A stretch of DNA of 64,000 nt, taken from NCBI RefSeq assembly GCF_016086655.4, contig NC_052135.2, positions 49,525,671-49,589,670 on the forward strand. The letters are read 5' to 3'. Positions within the stretch are counted from its first letter, which is position 1. Each line of letters starts with the position of its first letter. The stretch is from Lepeophtheirus salmonis. Taxonomy: Eukaryota; Arthropoda; Copepoda; Siphonostomatoida; Caligidae. The notes under the pieces are model-generated. The model did no database searches. It was not told the origin of the DNA and saw only the letters and a list, made by a program, of their open reading frames with translations. The position numbers and the translations under genes are program-made. Shown in pieces: positions 45,013-55,821 of the stretch.

Positions 45013-45740
45013 AAATCAACTTTTTATATTCAATATGCCCTCCCTCAGACTCAATGATGACCTCAACCATCTTCCTGAATTCTTAACAATCCTTACTGTT
45101 GTAGTTGTAGCTAACAAGTCAGCCCATGTTGCTTGATGATAGACTCCAAAGTTCGCACAGTCCGTGAGGCTTGTTGATGGAATAAACCAAACGCTTAAGA
45201 TCAGGGATCTGGGAGGACACAAATTCTTGGAAAAATTCAAAGGAAGGTTAGTTCTAGACAACCTCTTCTTATTTGTGGCCGTCACAATGAGATGTTTCTT
45301 CCCCCTTGCTCTTGGTTTTTCTACTATGTTATCTTTAACCCCCTGCTCGAACATTTGGTATATCACATTTTGAGTAATTATATCTTTAATATATGTATAT
45401 AAATATACTTTCTTTTCGATTAATGCACAACAATCTATGTACATTCTTAAAAATGCACTTTACCATGAAGAGACATCTGAACCGTGTGGTACAGGCCATT
45501 AAAAAAACAATCGTGGGGTCTGTTAAAAAACTGTTGACTGTTCCTTGGAGTTAAATTACTTTTTAGTGGCATACAAGGGCCTTTGGGTGATCTTAAGTTC
45601 ATTGACAATCTTGTTTAGAGTCTTCTGGCGTGCAAACATTTCCAGTAAAATAATTATTTTGTCGTTTTTGAAGATAAAACCAATACTTATAACTAAGAAC
45701 AATTGCAAAATTATTATTAGTAATACCTTGATATGCAAGT
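45013..45740 (-). pseudogene. Tc1-like transposase relic, N- and C-terminal pieces
   Basis: Starting near 45740 on the minus strand, ILLEMFARQKTLNKIVNELK then ITQRPLYATKK is a helix-turn-helix start. A second DNA-binding part is read at about 45380-45250 (NVIYQMFEQGVKDNIVEKP, then GKKHLIVTATNKKRL). Near 45180-45020, ASRTVRTLESIIKQHGL, then EFRKMVEVIIESEGGHIE is a typical Tc1-like C-terminus. The catalytic core between these is gone. The plus-strand frames at 45164-45373 and 45545-45745 are shadows. Confidence 0.72.
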
Positions 45741-45748
45741 TCTAGAAT

Positions 45749-46004
45749 TAGTATTGTGTCGGTCCTTACTTAGGAATGAAGACTGCAGTTCCATCCAGTT
45801 AATTATAGACACAGTTCAGTTCAGTCCTGAATATATGTAGTCCTGAAATTTATAAAGTTCAGTCCTAGATGAAATCAATAAAATTATTTCTTTTTTTTTT
45901 AAATCAGTTCTAGAACTGACAGTTCGAAGGACCGGTCCAAAGGATTGACATAACCGATCCTAAGATTGCAATAGACAAAATAAATAAGGACTGACTCAAT
46001 ACTA
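45749..46004. repeat. MITE family T, complete copy
   Basis: The left end TAGTATTGTGTCGGTCCTTA and right end TAAGGACTGACTCAATACTA are inverted repeats. The length is 256 bp with no coding potential. The interior holds CAGTCC/GGACC words in both orientations, including TTCTAGAACTGACAGTTCGA. Related copies lie at 26573, 37500, 63033 and 63274. Confidence 0.8.
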
Positions 46005-46009
46005 GTCAA

Positions 46010-47090
46010 AACATCGAGAGGAATACACCAAAGTGTATCACCTATAGAGTGGTTATTTGGAAGAGAACTCTGATTTCTGCACATGAATCACAATATCGAA
46101 GAATATACTACTCTTATAATTAAGATTCTGGAATGAAAAAGAAAGCAGACTGAAGATAGGAATTCTATGAGTTCTCGGATTAACCAATGCTTGAAGTTGG
46201 ACAAAATGTCCGAGTTCGAAATCCTATTTAGGGAAAATGGGATTCTTTTGGGATTATAGATTCTGTTCTTGAATATCTTTGGTGATATATTGTCAAGGGT
46301 GAAAGGGGACGGATTTATTTGATAAATCGGAGGTTTTTGAAAGCCCAAATACTGATCAAATCTAGAGGAGAGTTGTTATAGGTGTGATGATTATAAATAG
46401 AACAACACAACACATTATTAATTGTGCCGCTACATATGTAAATAATGAAAATGATACTCATGTAAAATATAATATACAACACTTTTATGAAGATCTGAGC
46501 TGGTCGAGAGTTAGCGACAGAACGCAAGAGTCACTTCAATTTTTATAGTGATTTTCAAAATTTTGAGCACACAATGATTCTTCATCAATTCTCCTGTAGA
46601 ATTGGTCTAGAACAAATTTTAAATCAGACCAATTTCTTTAGTTAGACCGATCCAGAACGAATTTTTCTTTGAAACCAAATAAAACATAATTTTTCTTTGA
46701 GACCAGTCCAGGACAAACTTCTTGAAAGGACTAAATTAGCTTGATCCATTAATAGTCATAAAGGTCTCTTACCGGTGTAAAATTATGAGACCAAAAACCC
46801 CACACTAATAGTTATGTACCATAATATCAACATTAGTTAATGGAACGAAGTCGATTGTTTAACTTTTTATAACACTATCAGTGTTAAATATATAATTACT
46901 GATGTGAAATAAACAAGTGTGAGGTCATATTATAACCTTTTTGTCAGATAATATCTTTGCTCAATCATTAGTAAAGATTTGGCGCTTATGTAGGGGTGGA
47001 AAGAAGTATCCGGATAATATTTCTTAATAAGTTTAAACAATAGTAGATGTCATTTTAGGACAAAATTTATTACATATGAAATTAAAATTG
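46010..47090. other. Intergenic DNA with a weak ~55-bp repeat
   Basis: At 46595-46730 a GGTCTAGAACAAATTTT / GACCGATCCAGAACGAATTT / GACCAGTCCAGGACAAACTT unit recurs three times at 50-65 base spacing. No gene is recognised; the minus frames 46088-46348 and 46315-46527 have no domain. Confidence 0.45.
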
Positions 47091-47099
47091 AACAATTAG

Positions 47100-47495
47100 C
47101 TGTTGTTTCATTCAATATGATCACCCTCGACATTCATCATCAACTGTAAATTGAACATACAGGTGTACCGGGCATTTATTACATCTTTCTTATTAAAAAA
47201 GGACATGTTCCTCTTCACAAAGAGCTTCAGGAATCTCAAGGAGGTATGAAAATCTTCGTTTACCTTCCTTCTCAAATCGAACTACAACTAGAAATGACAG
47301 TGGTGAAGGTAAAGGTGGCTGGAAGGCCACATATCAGCTTTGATAACGACGTGGAACTGGCTGTTGGGGTAATGCATTTTGACGAAATGACAAGTCTTTG
47401 AGTCTTGAATCCACATAAACCTTGTATCTGTAGAGTATGTGGCTTCCATCCATTGCATTAAACGTTCATAAAATAGGCAAGATAAACGCACTAGA
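47100..47495 (-). pseudogene. Tc1-like transposase relic, C-terminal half
   Basis: The open frame 47491-47288 reads ATYSTDTRFMWIQDSKTCHF, then VIKADMWPSSHLYL. This is the second-Asp block (W.QDSAPCH) and the ADMWPPSSPDLNPLD block, with the last acidic residue lost. A second frame continues to 47110 with NEDFHTSLRFLKLFVKRNMS and NVEGDHIE, the family C-terminus. QD is kept and the rest is degraded. Confidence 0.78.
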
Positions 47496-47539
47496 TTAAA
47501 AAAAATAATAATTGAAATATGTTTGGATACTTCTGCCTA

Positions 47540-48090
47540 CCCCTGTTTCTTATTTAAAAGTTATATCGATATAATAAATTTATTCAAGGGGTTTCGTCCA
47601 TCAATAAGGGTTTTGTTAGTTCTAGAACCGTGAAAACTAATATTCTTCTTTCATCGAGTATATCTCTTTATCCTAGTATCATCTATAACTACATGTTATA
47701 CAAATAATATATGTTTGTCCCTATATTTTAAATAATTTATTCATAGATAGATAAAACATATACAATACATTTATAGGTATATACATGAAGATTTATTATA
47801 CATTACTTGATTGTGTGCCAGTGAATGAAATAATGAGTCCTTGTTTCCCATCTTCCGGGAGGGGAGTCAATAGAATAATCGTGTCACACACTTCCTTAGT
47901 GATTATTTTTGACTTACATAATTAAGATGTAGCATTCCTTATACTTGGAAGAAATATAAATAGTTGCATTATTAGTCATGAAATTTGCGATACCTGCCAA
48001 TGGATATTAAAAACAAATAATCAATTAAAGTAAAGCAAAGTATTTGAAAATTAATTTATTTTCTATGACCTCTCCCCTTCAGTGATGATT
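47540..48090. other. Intergenic DNA, no gene seen
   Basis: AT-rich with no supported feature. Confidence 0.4.
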
Positions 48091-48099
48091 GTCTAGTTA

Positions 48100-48600
48100 C
48101 TAGGTTGGAAATTAATAAAGGACTTCTTGATAATCTTCAAACGAACTAAACAGTCTAAACAGGAGTAAAGTCTTCTTTGAGAGAATAATAATTTGGGTAA
48201 GGATTAGAATTGGACTCTTTCTCGACAAGCCTCCACCATAAATAGTCAAGCACGTTAAGATCAAGGGATGGATAAAAGAGGTCACATATTGGAACAAAAA
48301 GATTTTTAATCACCTTTTATTCCTTTTCCTAACCAATAAAGCTGTTTTAAAGTGTCGAGGGACTCTAACAAACCTCTTCAGTCAAATTTCTTCATTCACA
48401 GCCTTGTTCATTGTCTTCTCATTGAATTTCCTTCATATAGCTAGTCAAAGCATTGAAATGGTTGAGTTAGTCTTTATTTTAGTCTTCCAATTGACATATA
48501 GGGTGGCGTCTCTGTTTCTGCTTTGTTCACCAACTTCAATTCAATTCAGAAGACAACTCAAAGTGTTGATGGTCTTTAAAAAACTATAAAATGAAGGTCC
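48100..48600 (-). pseudogene. Tc1-like transposase relic, core deleted
   Basis: From about 48540 on the minus strand, KTKTNSTIS-like sequence is followed by KFNEKTMNKAVNEEI, LKRFVRVPRHF and KTALLVRKRNKR. This matches the 'V.EKTMR.AV.EDLGLKS.VRTPRHLLT' linker of a Tc1-like family. It jumps near 48300 to PSLDLNVLDYLWWRLVEKES and NSNPYPNYYSLKEDF, the region around the last catalytic residue (here Asp is kept in LDY). The plus frame 48404-48589 is a shadow. Confidence 0.78.
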
Positions 48601-48609
48601 ATTTAAAAA

Positions 48610-49765
48610 TATAGAAAGATCCATTTTTTTTAAAAAGTTGAAACATCTATTTAAATAAACAAAAATTTAACGAATTTTATAATATTTACAATATTGCACA
48701 TAAAACCGACCCTAATAGGGTCACATGTATTTTATTTGGAAATCACAATACGGGTTCTAGGACAATTGGGAGAATGCCATTTCGCAAGAGAACACTATGC
48801 CCAACGGATATTTTACGTCAGCAAACTTGAATGGAAAAAGTGCTAACCACTATTCTGTTATCAATTAGTTATGATTCAACATGATGAATTATTCATGTAC
48901 GATAATACTCTTTGATTGGTGAACTAGCATAATATCAGGCAAGAGCAGTGACCATCCCATAGAGTTGGCCAAACGATACATACTACAATTAACAAAATTA
49001 GATGATTACATCAAGTTTCAAATAATTTTTTTTTTTGAGCTGTTTCTTCCAATATGAAAAAGCCATCATATTATATGATAATTAATTAAGTGATTAATAC
49101 TGTCTATTTTGAAAAAGTGGCGTAACCCTATCTATTCTGGCAACTCTGTTAATGCAGCCATTGAGTTACAACCCATTAATTTCACATCATTATTTCTTTT
49201 TGCAAAAAAAGTTGAGTGATACAATTAGGATTGCTTTGCTCTAAGATGACTAACTTTTAGAATGATGACGTCATGTGAAAACGTTCTATACATTTTTTTC
49301 TTTTTTTTTTACTCATGTATCAAAAGGGAACTTTATAATTATGTACGTAGCTACAACAATGAGGAAGACTATTTGTGTCCTATCTAATGTATTTGATTAT
49401 TCTAAACATTTTTTTATTCACATCAGTGGAAATGTCCTTCGTTTTTTTAAGTTATCCACCTACTGATCAATAAATAGCCAAACTGATGAGGGCCTTAAGA
49501 TATTGATAATAGATGTATATATACATTTATATTCTTGATTGGGGGATAGATTTTAATGATAGATGCCAGAAATTACGAGATGCATTAAAAAAAAACCTTC
49601 CTGTACGTATTTGGTTTCGTATTTTAATACAATTTCAGGTTCATACGTTTTTATTAACCACTATAAAGCATTTGAATGACATTATAGATTGTATCATAAT
49701 CCAAAGCAACGTCATCTTGGAGAGGTAGACTTGATATACAAAGGGCGGCTCATGAAAGACGAAAA
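48610..49765. other. AT-rich intergenic DNA with an R6 repeat
   Basis: R6 copy 2 lies at 48825-48945. The word AGAATGATGACGTCATGTG at 49259-49277 repeats in inverse at 33080-33103. The frames 49275-49466 and 49513-49728 show no domain. Confidence 0.45.
48825..48945 (+). repeat. Dispersed repeat R6, copy 2
   Basis: This is the partner of 25045-25165. AAGTGCTAACCACTATTCTG, GATGAATTATTCATGTACGA and TAATACTC align in order, with ~75% or better identity by eye. No coding content. Confidence 0.55.
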
Positions 49766-49769
49766 GTAA

Positions 49770-49981
49770 CAGAGGGGGTTCCTAAGGAGTGTTTAGTGTA
49801 AGTTCTTGATGGACACAGAGTAGAATTAAAAATCGACATCAAAGTAATTTCTTCATATATGTCCTTGCAATATAAGGTGTGGGATTTCTGTTTATATCTT
49901 TTCTCTCACATATGCTGGTAGCTGATCTCATAAAACATCTTTGCAGCTAAACTGGCCTCCTCTCAAATGGTCAGGGTGACC
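49770..49981 (+). repeat. Repeat R1, copy with degraded 5' end
   Basis: GTTCTTGATGGACACAGAGT, AGAATTAAAAATCGACATCA, GTAGCTGATCTCATAAAACA, TTTGCAGCTAAACTGGCCTC and TGGTCAGGGTGACC occur in the R1 order. The closing GGTGACC matches the 58138-58354 copy, while the opening GGTAACC is not preserved. Confidence 0.6.
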
Positions 49982-50149
49982 ACGTTTATTTTCTGTGTCT
50001 TCACTTTTTACATACCGACAGGATATATTTAATACATCAATGTTATTAAGAATATTTTAAAGTTAATTTCTAGTACATAACGTATTAGGACTTAATCTAT
50101 GATAATGTAAGTCATTCGATCACCTTCCCGAAATATCATCACTGCTGAA

Positions 50150-50353
50150 CACAATGGTAATATTTTTTCAAAAACTTTTTTATTACCCTTTTTTAATAAA
50201 TGAGATTTTTTTGGAAATTTTTAGTGATTTTTTTCGGAAAGTAATTTTTTGATGACCTTTTCATCAGAAAAGACGTTTCTTGATGACTTTGATAACTTCA
50301 CAAAGCGCAAGACGAGGACTTTTACTCCATGGATCCCTGGTTGAAAATCACTG
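50150..50353 (-). repeat. hAT-like terminus (non-autonomous remnant)
   Basis: Read from 50353 on the minus strand, the sequence begins CAGTGATTTTCAACCAGGGA then TCCATGG. This is the CAGTGGTTCTCAACC type of end common in hAT transposons. The other end near 50150 (CACTGCTGAACACAATGG) is a poor match, so the left boundary is uncertain. There is no transposase. Confidence 0.5.
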
Positions 50354-50359
50354 CGTTAA

Positions 50360-50775
50360 AGAAATGTATTTGTAATAGCGTAGGAGACTCTAAAAGACTC
50401 TCGGGAAAGAGCGGATAGACATAAAATCTATAACAACAACAAAAATATAAGGGAAAGAAATGAGGTATTCATCTACAACTATTGTATCGACTGATATATA
50501 CTTGTTAGCCTCTCATGATTCATGATTTAAAATGTTCATTTTAAATAAAAAAGTTGTCAATATTTTGCTTTATTTAATAATTCAATTAAAATTTTATCTT
50601 TAAAAATAAATAAAAAATTTAAAGATGAACCGAATCTACTTTTTAAGTATTAAAAAGTAAAGTGAATTTTACACTATAAACTTAAATAATATTATTAGGA
50701 AATGATACCTTTAAATAATTAATTGTGGCCATTAATCAAGAAATATGTTGCACAATTAATGCATATTTGCACTTT
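50360..50775. other. AT-rich intergenic DNA, no gene seen
   Basis: Nothing supportable was found here. Confidence 0.4.
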
Positions 50776-50779
50776 TACT

Positions 50780-51085
50780 ATCTCCAGCATTGCTCCTATT
50801 ATCTATTATTACAATACACTGCACTACACGTTACCATAATGAAAAATATATTGCAATTAATAAGCATTATCTAATTATGATAAATAATTAAACTATTGTA
50901 CTACAAAGTAGTATATAACTTCCTTCAATACCTATAAAATAGACATTATCGCTGCTCACAATTTTAAGCCAATCAGCAAAGAGAAGGAAACTCCGAGTTC
51001 TTCTTCTTTTGAGTGTCCACTCTTTCCCTTGTGTCCTTTAGGGGCTCCATAGCTTCTCCAACTCCATAGTCTTCATTAGTTCATT
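50780..51085 (-). repeat. Repeat R2, copy 2
   Basis: The reverse complement aligns along its whole length with 7310-7600. It contains CACAAGGGAAAGAGTGGACA, AGAAGAAGA, TCTCTTTGCTGATTGGCTTA, TAATGCTTATTAATTGCAAT and GTGCAGTGTATTGTAATAAT. No inverted ends or open frame are shared between the copies. Confidence 0.72.
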
Positions 51086-51290
51086 TCTCAACTTTAGTAG
51101 TATAGCACAAACGTATTTTTATTTATTATTCAACGAAAATGTGTCAAATACATTTTTTTTTACAAAAAAAAAAAAAAAAATATCCAATTGATAAATGTTA
51201 ACAGGTATTAATATGATTTTACTAGTGAAATTATATTAAGTATTAATTAGAAAAAAAAAAAAAATAAGAATATCATTTTTGGTTTTCCAT

Positions 51291-51830
51291 CTAATAACTT
51301 GAAGAAAAAGTAATTTCATATTTTTTGCTTTATTTTAAGACTTTATAAGAAGTGTTAAAATCATCTGATTTAAGTAAAATATGCACTGTTCTGTTCAATA
51401 ACTTGTTGTCAACAAGAATACAACTTTATGATGCCCTTTTCGTAGAATACTTGGCCCTATTGACAAAAAATTCTGAAACGAATTTTCACGGGCCTCTATT
51501 GAGGCCAAATTTGTACCCCCAAGCGTGTTGGCTGTAGACAGGAACCGGTGAAAGTCACTTGGTTCCAGGTCCGGACTGTAGGATGAATTCCTAAGACTTT
51601 CCCATCCGAGCTCCTGGAGCTTCTGGCGCGTCATTAAAAACGTGTGGTTCCTGCAGTTGTCTTGATGATATCTAGTTCTCTCCTATTCACCAATGGTAGC
51701 CGCTTCTGTTTAATTGCCGAGTTTTTCACAGTAGAGAGCAGAATTGAGCAAAAAAAAAAAAAAAAAAAAAATCGCTCGAACCACTGTTTTTTTTTGTAGC
51801 TAGGTAGAACTTTAATCTACTTCAACTGTT
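51291..51830 (-). mobile_element. Mariner element (family M), internally deleted, copy 1
   Basis: On the minus strand the second-Asp block and beyond are read in 51650-51395: HTFLMTRQKLQELGWESLRN, then SSYSPDLEPSDFHRF and NLASIEARENSFQNF. This is the typical mariner order (TRQKL..LGWE.L..PPYSPDLAPSD). The SPDL..SD motif bearing the third Asp is present. Upstream, TGGTTCGAGC (the helix-turn-helix WFER codons) is joined by a long T tract (rc of the A run at 51750-51771) to GCTCAATTCTGCTCTCTACT (catalytic part). The end CTAATAACTTGAAGAAAAAG at 51291 matches copy 2. Confidence 0.82.
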
Positions 51831-51839
51831 CTTAATTAT

Positions 51840-52810
51840 ACAATATTTAAATTCCTTCATACACTACATTACTATTTTCATAATAATGAATCATGGAATT
51901 GTTAGCTTAATACCTCTCACAAATCTTAAATATCCCCTGGTAAGGAGGTCCTTGGAAAATCAAAAAATAAAGTATGCATGCTATTTTTATTATGATAAAA
52001 TATCTCTGAAACTTGGTTCCTTCAGTACGCATACATTGTGAGAAAAGGCATTGTCTCTCCTCTGGTGTTTTTCCATCTATGTTTCCAAAGGGTAATTTGG
52101 ACCCCCCCCCCTTAATTAAGGAAATTTTTGTTTTTCCAAAAAAACTAAATTTTGAACGTTTTTTTCAAACAAATTCCAAAAACCAAGACATCCTCCAAAT
52201 ATACAAACCTGCGAACGCTCCTGGTATTTATTAATAAAAAAATTATTTATTTATTCTTTCAAAATGGATTATATATTAAGAATGCTGACGTCACATAAAA
52301 CACTCTATCAATTCCTATATATTATATGTACGAACGTACAATGTAGTCTATTCCCTTTCCAAGATTTTGTTTTTTTTGTGCGTTTTTGATGTTGTTCTTA
52401 TTATTTTATATGTTTCATGTCTTTTTTTATTCTTCTAAGTATTATTTTCCGAAGGACTGTCTGTCAATGTCTGAATCAATTCATCAATTTTCTATTTAAA
52501 GATATCTTGAGAAAAAATCAAATTTTATTGAACAATACAATCGTTGATAACATCCTTTATACCTATATATCATTCCTTTCTCCTCTATTCCTCCATCATA
52601 GCTACACATTATGTATACATAGATTCTAGGGTGAGGCTGTTACACAACTTATTTTAAATTTCGATATATAACGCATAATTTTATTCAAATAGTTTAATAT
52701 TTACCTTGAGTACAACAGCGAGAAAGTTTCGGAAAAAGTGACAAAAAAAATTAAAAAATACATTTTTGGATTCTTAAATGTACTTAATATTTTTTCTTCA
52801 ATATACATAC
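51840..52810. other. AT-rich intergenic DNA, no gene seen
   Basis: GCTGACGTCACAT at 52285-52297 resembles the GACGTCA words at 18956, 33088 and 49266. The frame 52013-52234 lies in a low-complexity C/A/T stretch similar to 38640-38780 and is not called. Confidence 0.4.
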
Positions 52811-52814
52811 ATGC

Positions 52815-53452
52815 AGGGTGGTCTATTGAAATCTGAACACTTACTGCTTCAATAATTAATGAATGAAGGTTGAGGGATTGAAATTACTCGTAATTCATAT
52901 TTCGATATATTACAGCATAAACAAATATTTATAAAATAAGACAAACCTGAGGTCTCTAGCTTACGTACAGATCGAGAAAAGGATACTTGAACAGGATCGT
53001 GGAAAGGCCATTTTTTGAAAGAGGAGAGTCACCCTTTGACTCTAGTAATGAAAGAAACCCATCCTCTGTTGCAAGACTCTTTTGAATAAGTCTTTTGAAC
53101 TGTTTTTTTGACACTTTTGTACCCCTACATCTCTAATGCCGACCCCCTTAACTTCACGTTTGGGTGCATGTGGTGGATAAAGGCCTGTAGTATCCATCAT
53201 CCAAACACCAAGTTTCTCAAGACCACTGTCAGCCTGCACTGGGACTCCATGTTAGAGGAAGAGGAATAACTCCATAACGTGTGCCAGGGCTTCTAACGCT
53301 GCCTGGAAGCCATTATTGCCACTAATGATTAAAAGTTCTCAGACACACATTTATTTATAGTATTAATTTTGTTGAAATTAGATCGTTAATTAATCAATTA
53401 TATCATGTTGAAGTTTAAAATTCAAAGTGTTCAGATTTAAATGGTCACTCGC
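52815..53452 (+). mobile_element. Tc1-like element, family A, copy 3 (most deleted)
   Basis: The left end CAGGGTGGTCTATTGAAATC and right end GTGTTCAGATTTAAATGGTC,ACTC are inverted repeats of the family A type. The 5' leader (AATTCATATTTCGATATATT) and GTCTCTAGCTTACGTACAGA are kept. The helix-turn-helix coding part is almost wholly removed near 53000, leaving LLQDSFE..-like sequence and the C-terminus (TTVSLHWDSM, then LEAIIATND). It is the shortest of the four copies. Confidence 0.75.
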
Positions 53453-53479
53453 TATTTCTGATTAAAAATTCATTATGAC

Positions 53480-53640
53480 CATTTTTTTGGTCTCATTTAA
53501 TATGGTAGAAGCATATTAAATTTCAATATTACCTCTATGGGCCTCAATCACTGCCTCTATTCTCCCACGGAGTACCAATTTTACATCATAAATAAAAATA
53601 TTGAGATTGCATAAACTGTCTCAGAGTTCATAATATTGAT
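53480..53640 (-). pseudogene. Tc1-like transposase C-terminal scrap
   Basis: On the minus strand the sequence reads RGRIEAVIEAHRGNIEI near 53570-53520, the usual last residues of a Tc1-like transposase. Two related but diverged blocks (CATAAACTGTC.CAGAGTT) at 53612 and 53860 suggest a duplication of the flanking DNA. Nothing more of the gene is recognised. Confidence 0.5.
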
Positions 53641-54201
53641 TATACAGGCAAATTATGCTTTGAACAGTAGCAGATCCATTGATGTATACATAGTTTTGAA
53701 TAAATAAAGATTTGCATCACCTGGCCTGGTTTTCCAGGGTGATGTTTCTGATGTTGTATCCGATTTCAACTCTTACATGTTAATATTTGCTCTTAAGTGA
53801 CTTTATGGAGTAAAAATGATCGTAACCATTTTACTTCAAAAATAAAATTTTTAATCTTTCATAAACTGTCCCAGAGTTAATTCCAATTACTCAACCTGTC
53901 TATTACACCAATTTGTATTATTGAATGACGGGAGATCAGATAAACTAATTATAACACTTTAGCAAAATTGATTCCGTAGGTTTTCGCATTCAAATAATTT
54001 CAAATTAGTAAAACTCTCCTTGATGAGTGATCTTGTTTCTTCATCTCTACAGCTGACAAAAAATGAAAACAACCTGAGTTTTGTTTTTACATTTGTTAAC
54101 TAACATCTCGAATGAATAGGAAAAAATGGTAGTGAGATAATCATACGGGATCTGTCAAGGTTTATTCCGGCTCTAATGCACCCCTCTATTAAATGTAAGT
54201 A

Positions 54202-54953
54202 CCAAGTGGTCCATTCAAATCTGAACACTATGAATTTTAAAATTTAACAGCTTATAATTTTATTAATTAACAATAGAATTTCAACAAAATTGAAACTATA
54301 AAAAGATGTGTGTATGAGCTCTCTTAATCATTAATACAGCCACCCTTAGGGCAACGATGTCTTTCAGGGGGCGGCAGAAAGCCTCGGAGGTATTCTTCTG
54401 CCATGGCGTTCTAGTGCTGGCTGATGGTCACTTTGATGGGCTTTGATGACAGACTATTCAAAAGATTCTTGCAACGGAGGAGATGTGTTTCTTTCAATGT
54501 TGGAGTCAAGGTAGCCTCTCCACCCTCACAAGGCTCTTTTTCCCAATTTTTTTGTATAGATCTCTGAAAAGTCTGGCGTGAACCCCCGAGATCTCTTGTA
54601 TGGGCCCTCATGGATTTGAGGTGATTGCCCTGGGGTATTTTTTTTTAACTCCTCCGGGTTCAGTTTGTCCTTTTTGAAGGAGCCCTTCTTCCTTTCCAAC
54701 GTTTTGAACTTGCTGACGACGTAGACGGTAGTCCTGGAGATGCCCATTTGCTCGGAGTGTGCGAATGGAAATTCGTCGATCACGTTCAAGTGTCATTTTC
54801 TCGACTTGTACCTAAAGATAGAGAGCTGAGGTTTGTTAGGTTTGGTAACTAATTGTTTATGCTTTACTATATCACAATATTAATTACTTTCAATCATTCA
54901 ACCATAATTAATTATTGAATTAGTAAGTGTTCAAATTTCAATGCCCCGCCGAG
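54202..54953 (-). mobile_element. Tc1-like element, family A, copy 4 (internally deleted)
   Basis: This is the best-preserved copy of family A. On the minus strand it encodes MTLERDRRISIRTLRA and, in the next frame, MGISRTTVYVVSKFKTLERK (helix-turn-helix), then RDLGGSRQTFQRSIQKNWEK and LKETHLLRCKNLLNSL. It then jumps to the C-terminus (VTISQH, then MAEEYLRGF) and a degraded tail. The ends CCAAGTGGTCCATTCAAATC (54202) and, inverted, GCGGGGCATTGAAATTTGAA (54953) are flanked by TA. The catalytic DDE/D core is missing. Confidence 0.82.
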
Positions 54954-54959
54954 TATGTT

Positions 54960-55815
54960 AATCCTCTATGTAAATGCTTCATAATTGAATAGGCCTTCTT
55001 AAAATCTTGTCCTATCACAAGTTTGTTTGGATAAAGTCAAGCCATTAGCTTCACCCTAATATATACTTTATACTTACAATATCGATATATATGAGGTATA
55101 GATGGATATTGTCATATCAAAATGTACTTCATACAGTATAGATTAAAGCAGACCTGATCAATTTTATCATCAAAGTCATTTTACTCGTCTCTCTACCACT
55201 GCCTATCTTTTGTTGTTTCATTGGAATGCTTTGCTTCTAGGTAGATACTGTCATCGTTTATCTAATATTTTTCAATTATGGCAACTGCTACTCCCATTTT
55301 GTCTTTGAATTGGTTGAAGGAGGCTCAAATACCCACTTGAATTGAATGATTAATACTTTTTATGAAAGTAGTAACTATATAAACGTTTTGGTTTTAGACT
55401 TTAATTTTATTAGTCCTACAAGACGACCTTAAATATTCGTTAATTTATATCTCAATGAAACGTTTGAAGATAGTAGTTTACCCAAAGGGTAATCTCTAAT
55501 TATAGCCTGATGACACGAATTACGAGAAAATGACCTCCAATGTTTTTTTAAAAGTACATATGATTGTTCTTAACAGATATTTAATTTAATTCAATTGAGC
55601 TCATTACCCGTGTATTAGAAAGAGGACTACGGATCGAATTTTATATATATAGTTTATTTTTTCAGATACATTTTATAACTTTATTTATTATTGAAAATGT
55701 ACCCAAAACTAAACCTTTTAGAATTATTAAGAGACTTTAGAATATTTAACTTTTATCGAAGTTGTTCTTTTTAGTGTGATCGTCAGTATATCGTGCAAGT
55801 TAATTAGAACTACTC
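54960..55815. other. AT-rich intergenic DNA, no gene seen
   Basis: Nothing supportable was found here. Confidence 0.4.
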
Positions 55816-55821
55816 CAAAGT

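Noticed and set aside
45016..45444. 142-codon minus-strand frame as an intact gene
   Set aside because: The N-terminal part is transposase DNA-binding sequence, but the rest is out of frame with the real C-terminus, so this is a relic.
51163..51180. Poly-A run as the tail of a processed retrogene
   Set aside because: No transcript-like sequence precedes it on either strand; A and T runs are common throughout the window.
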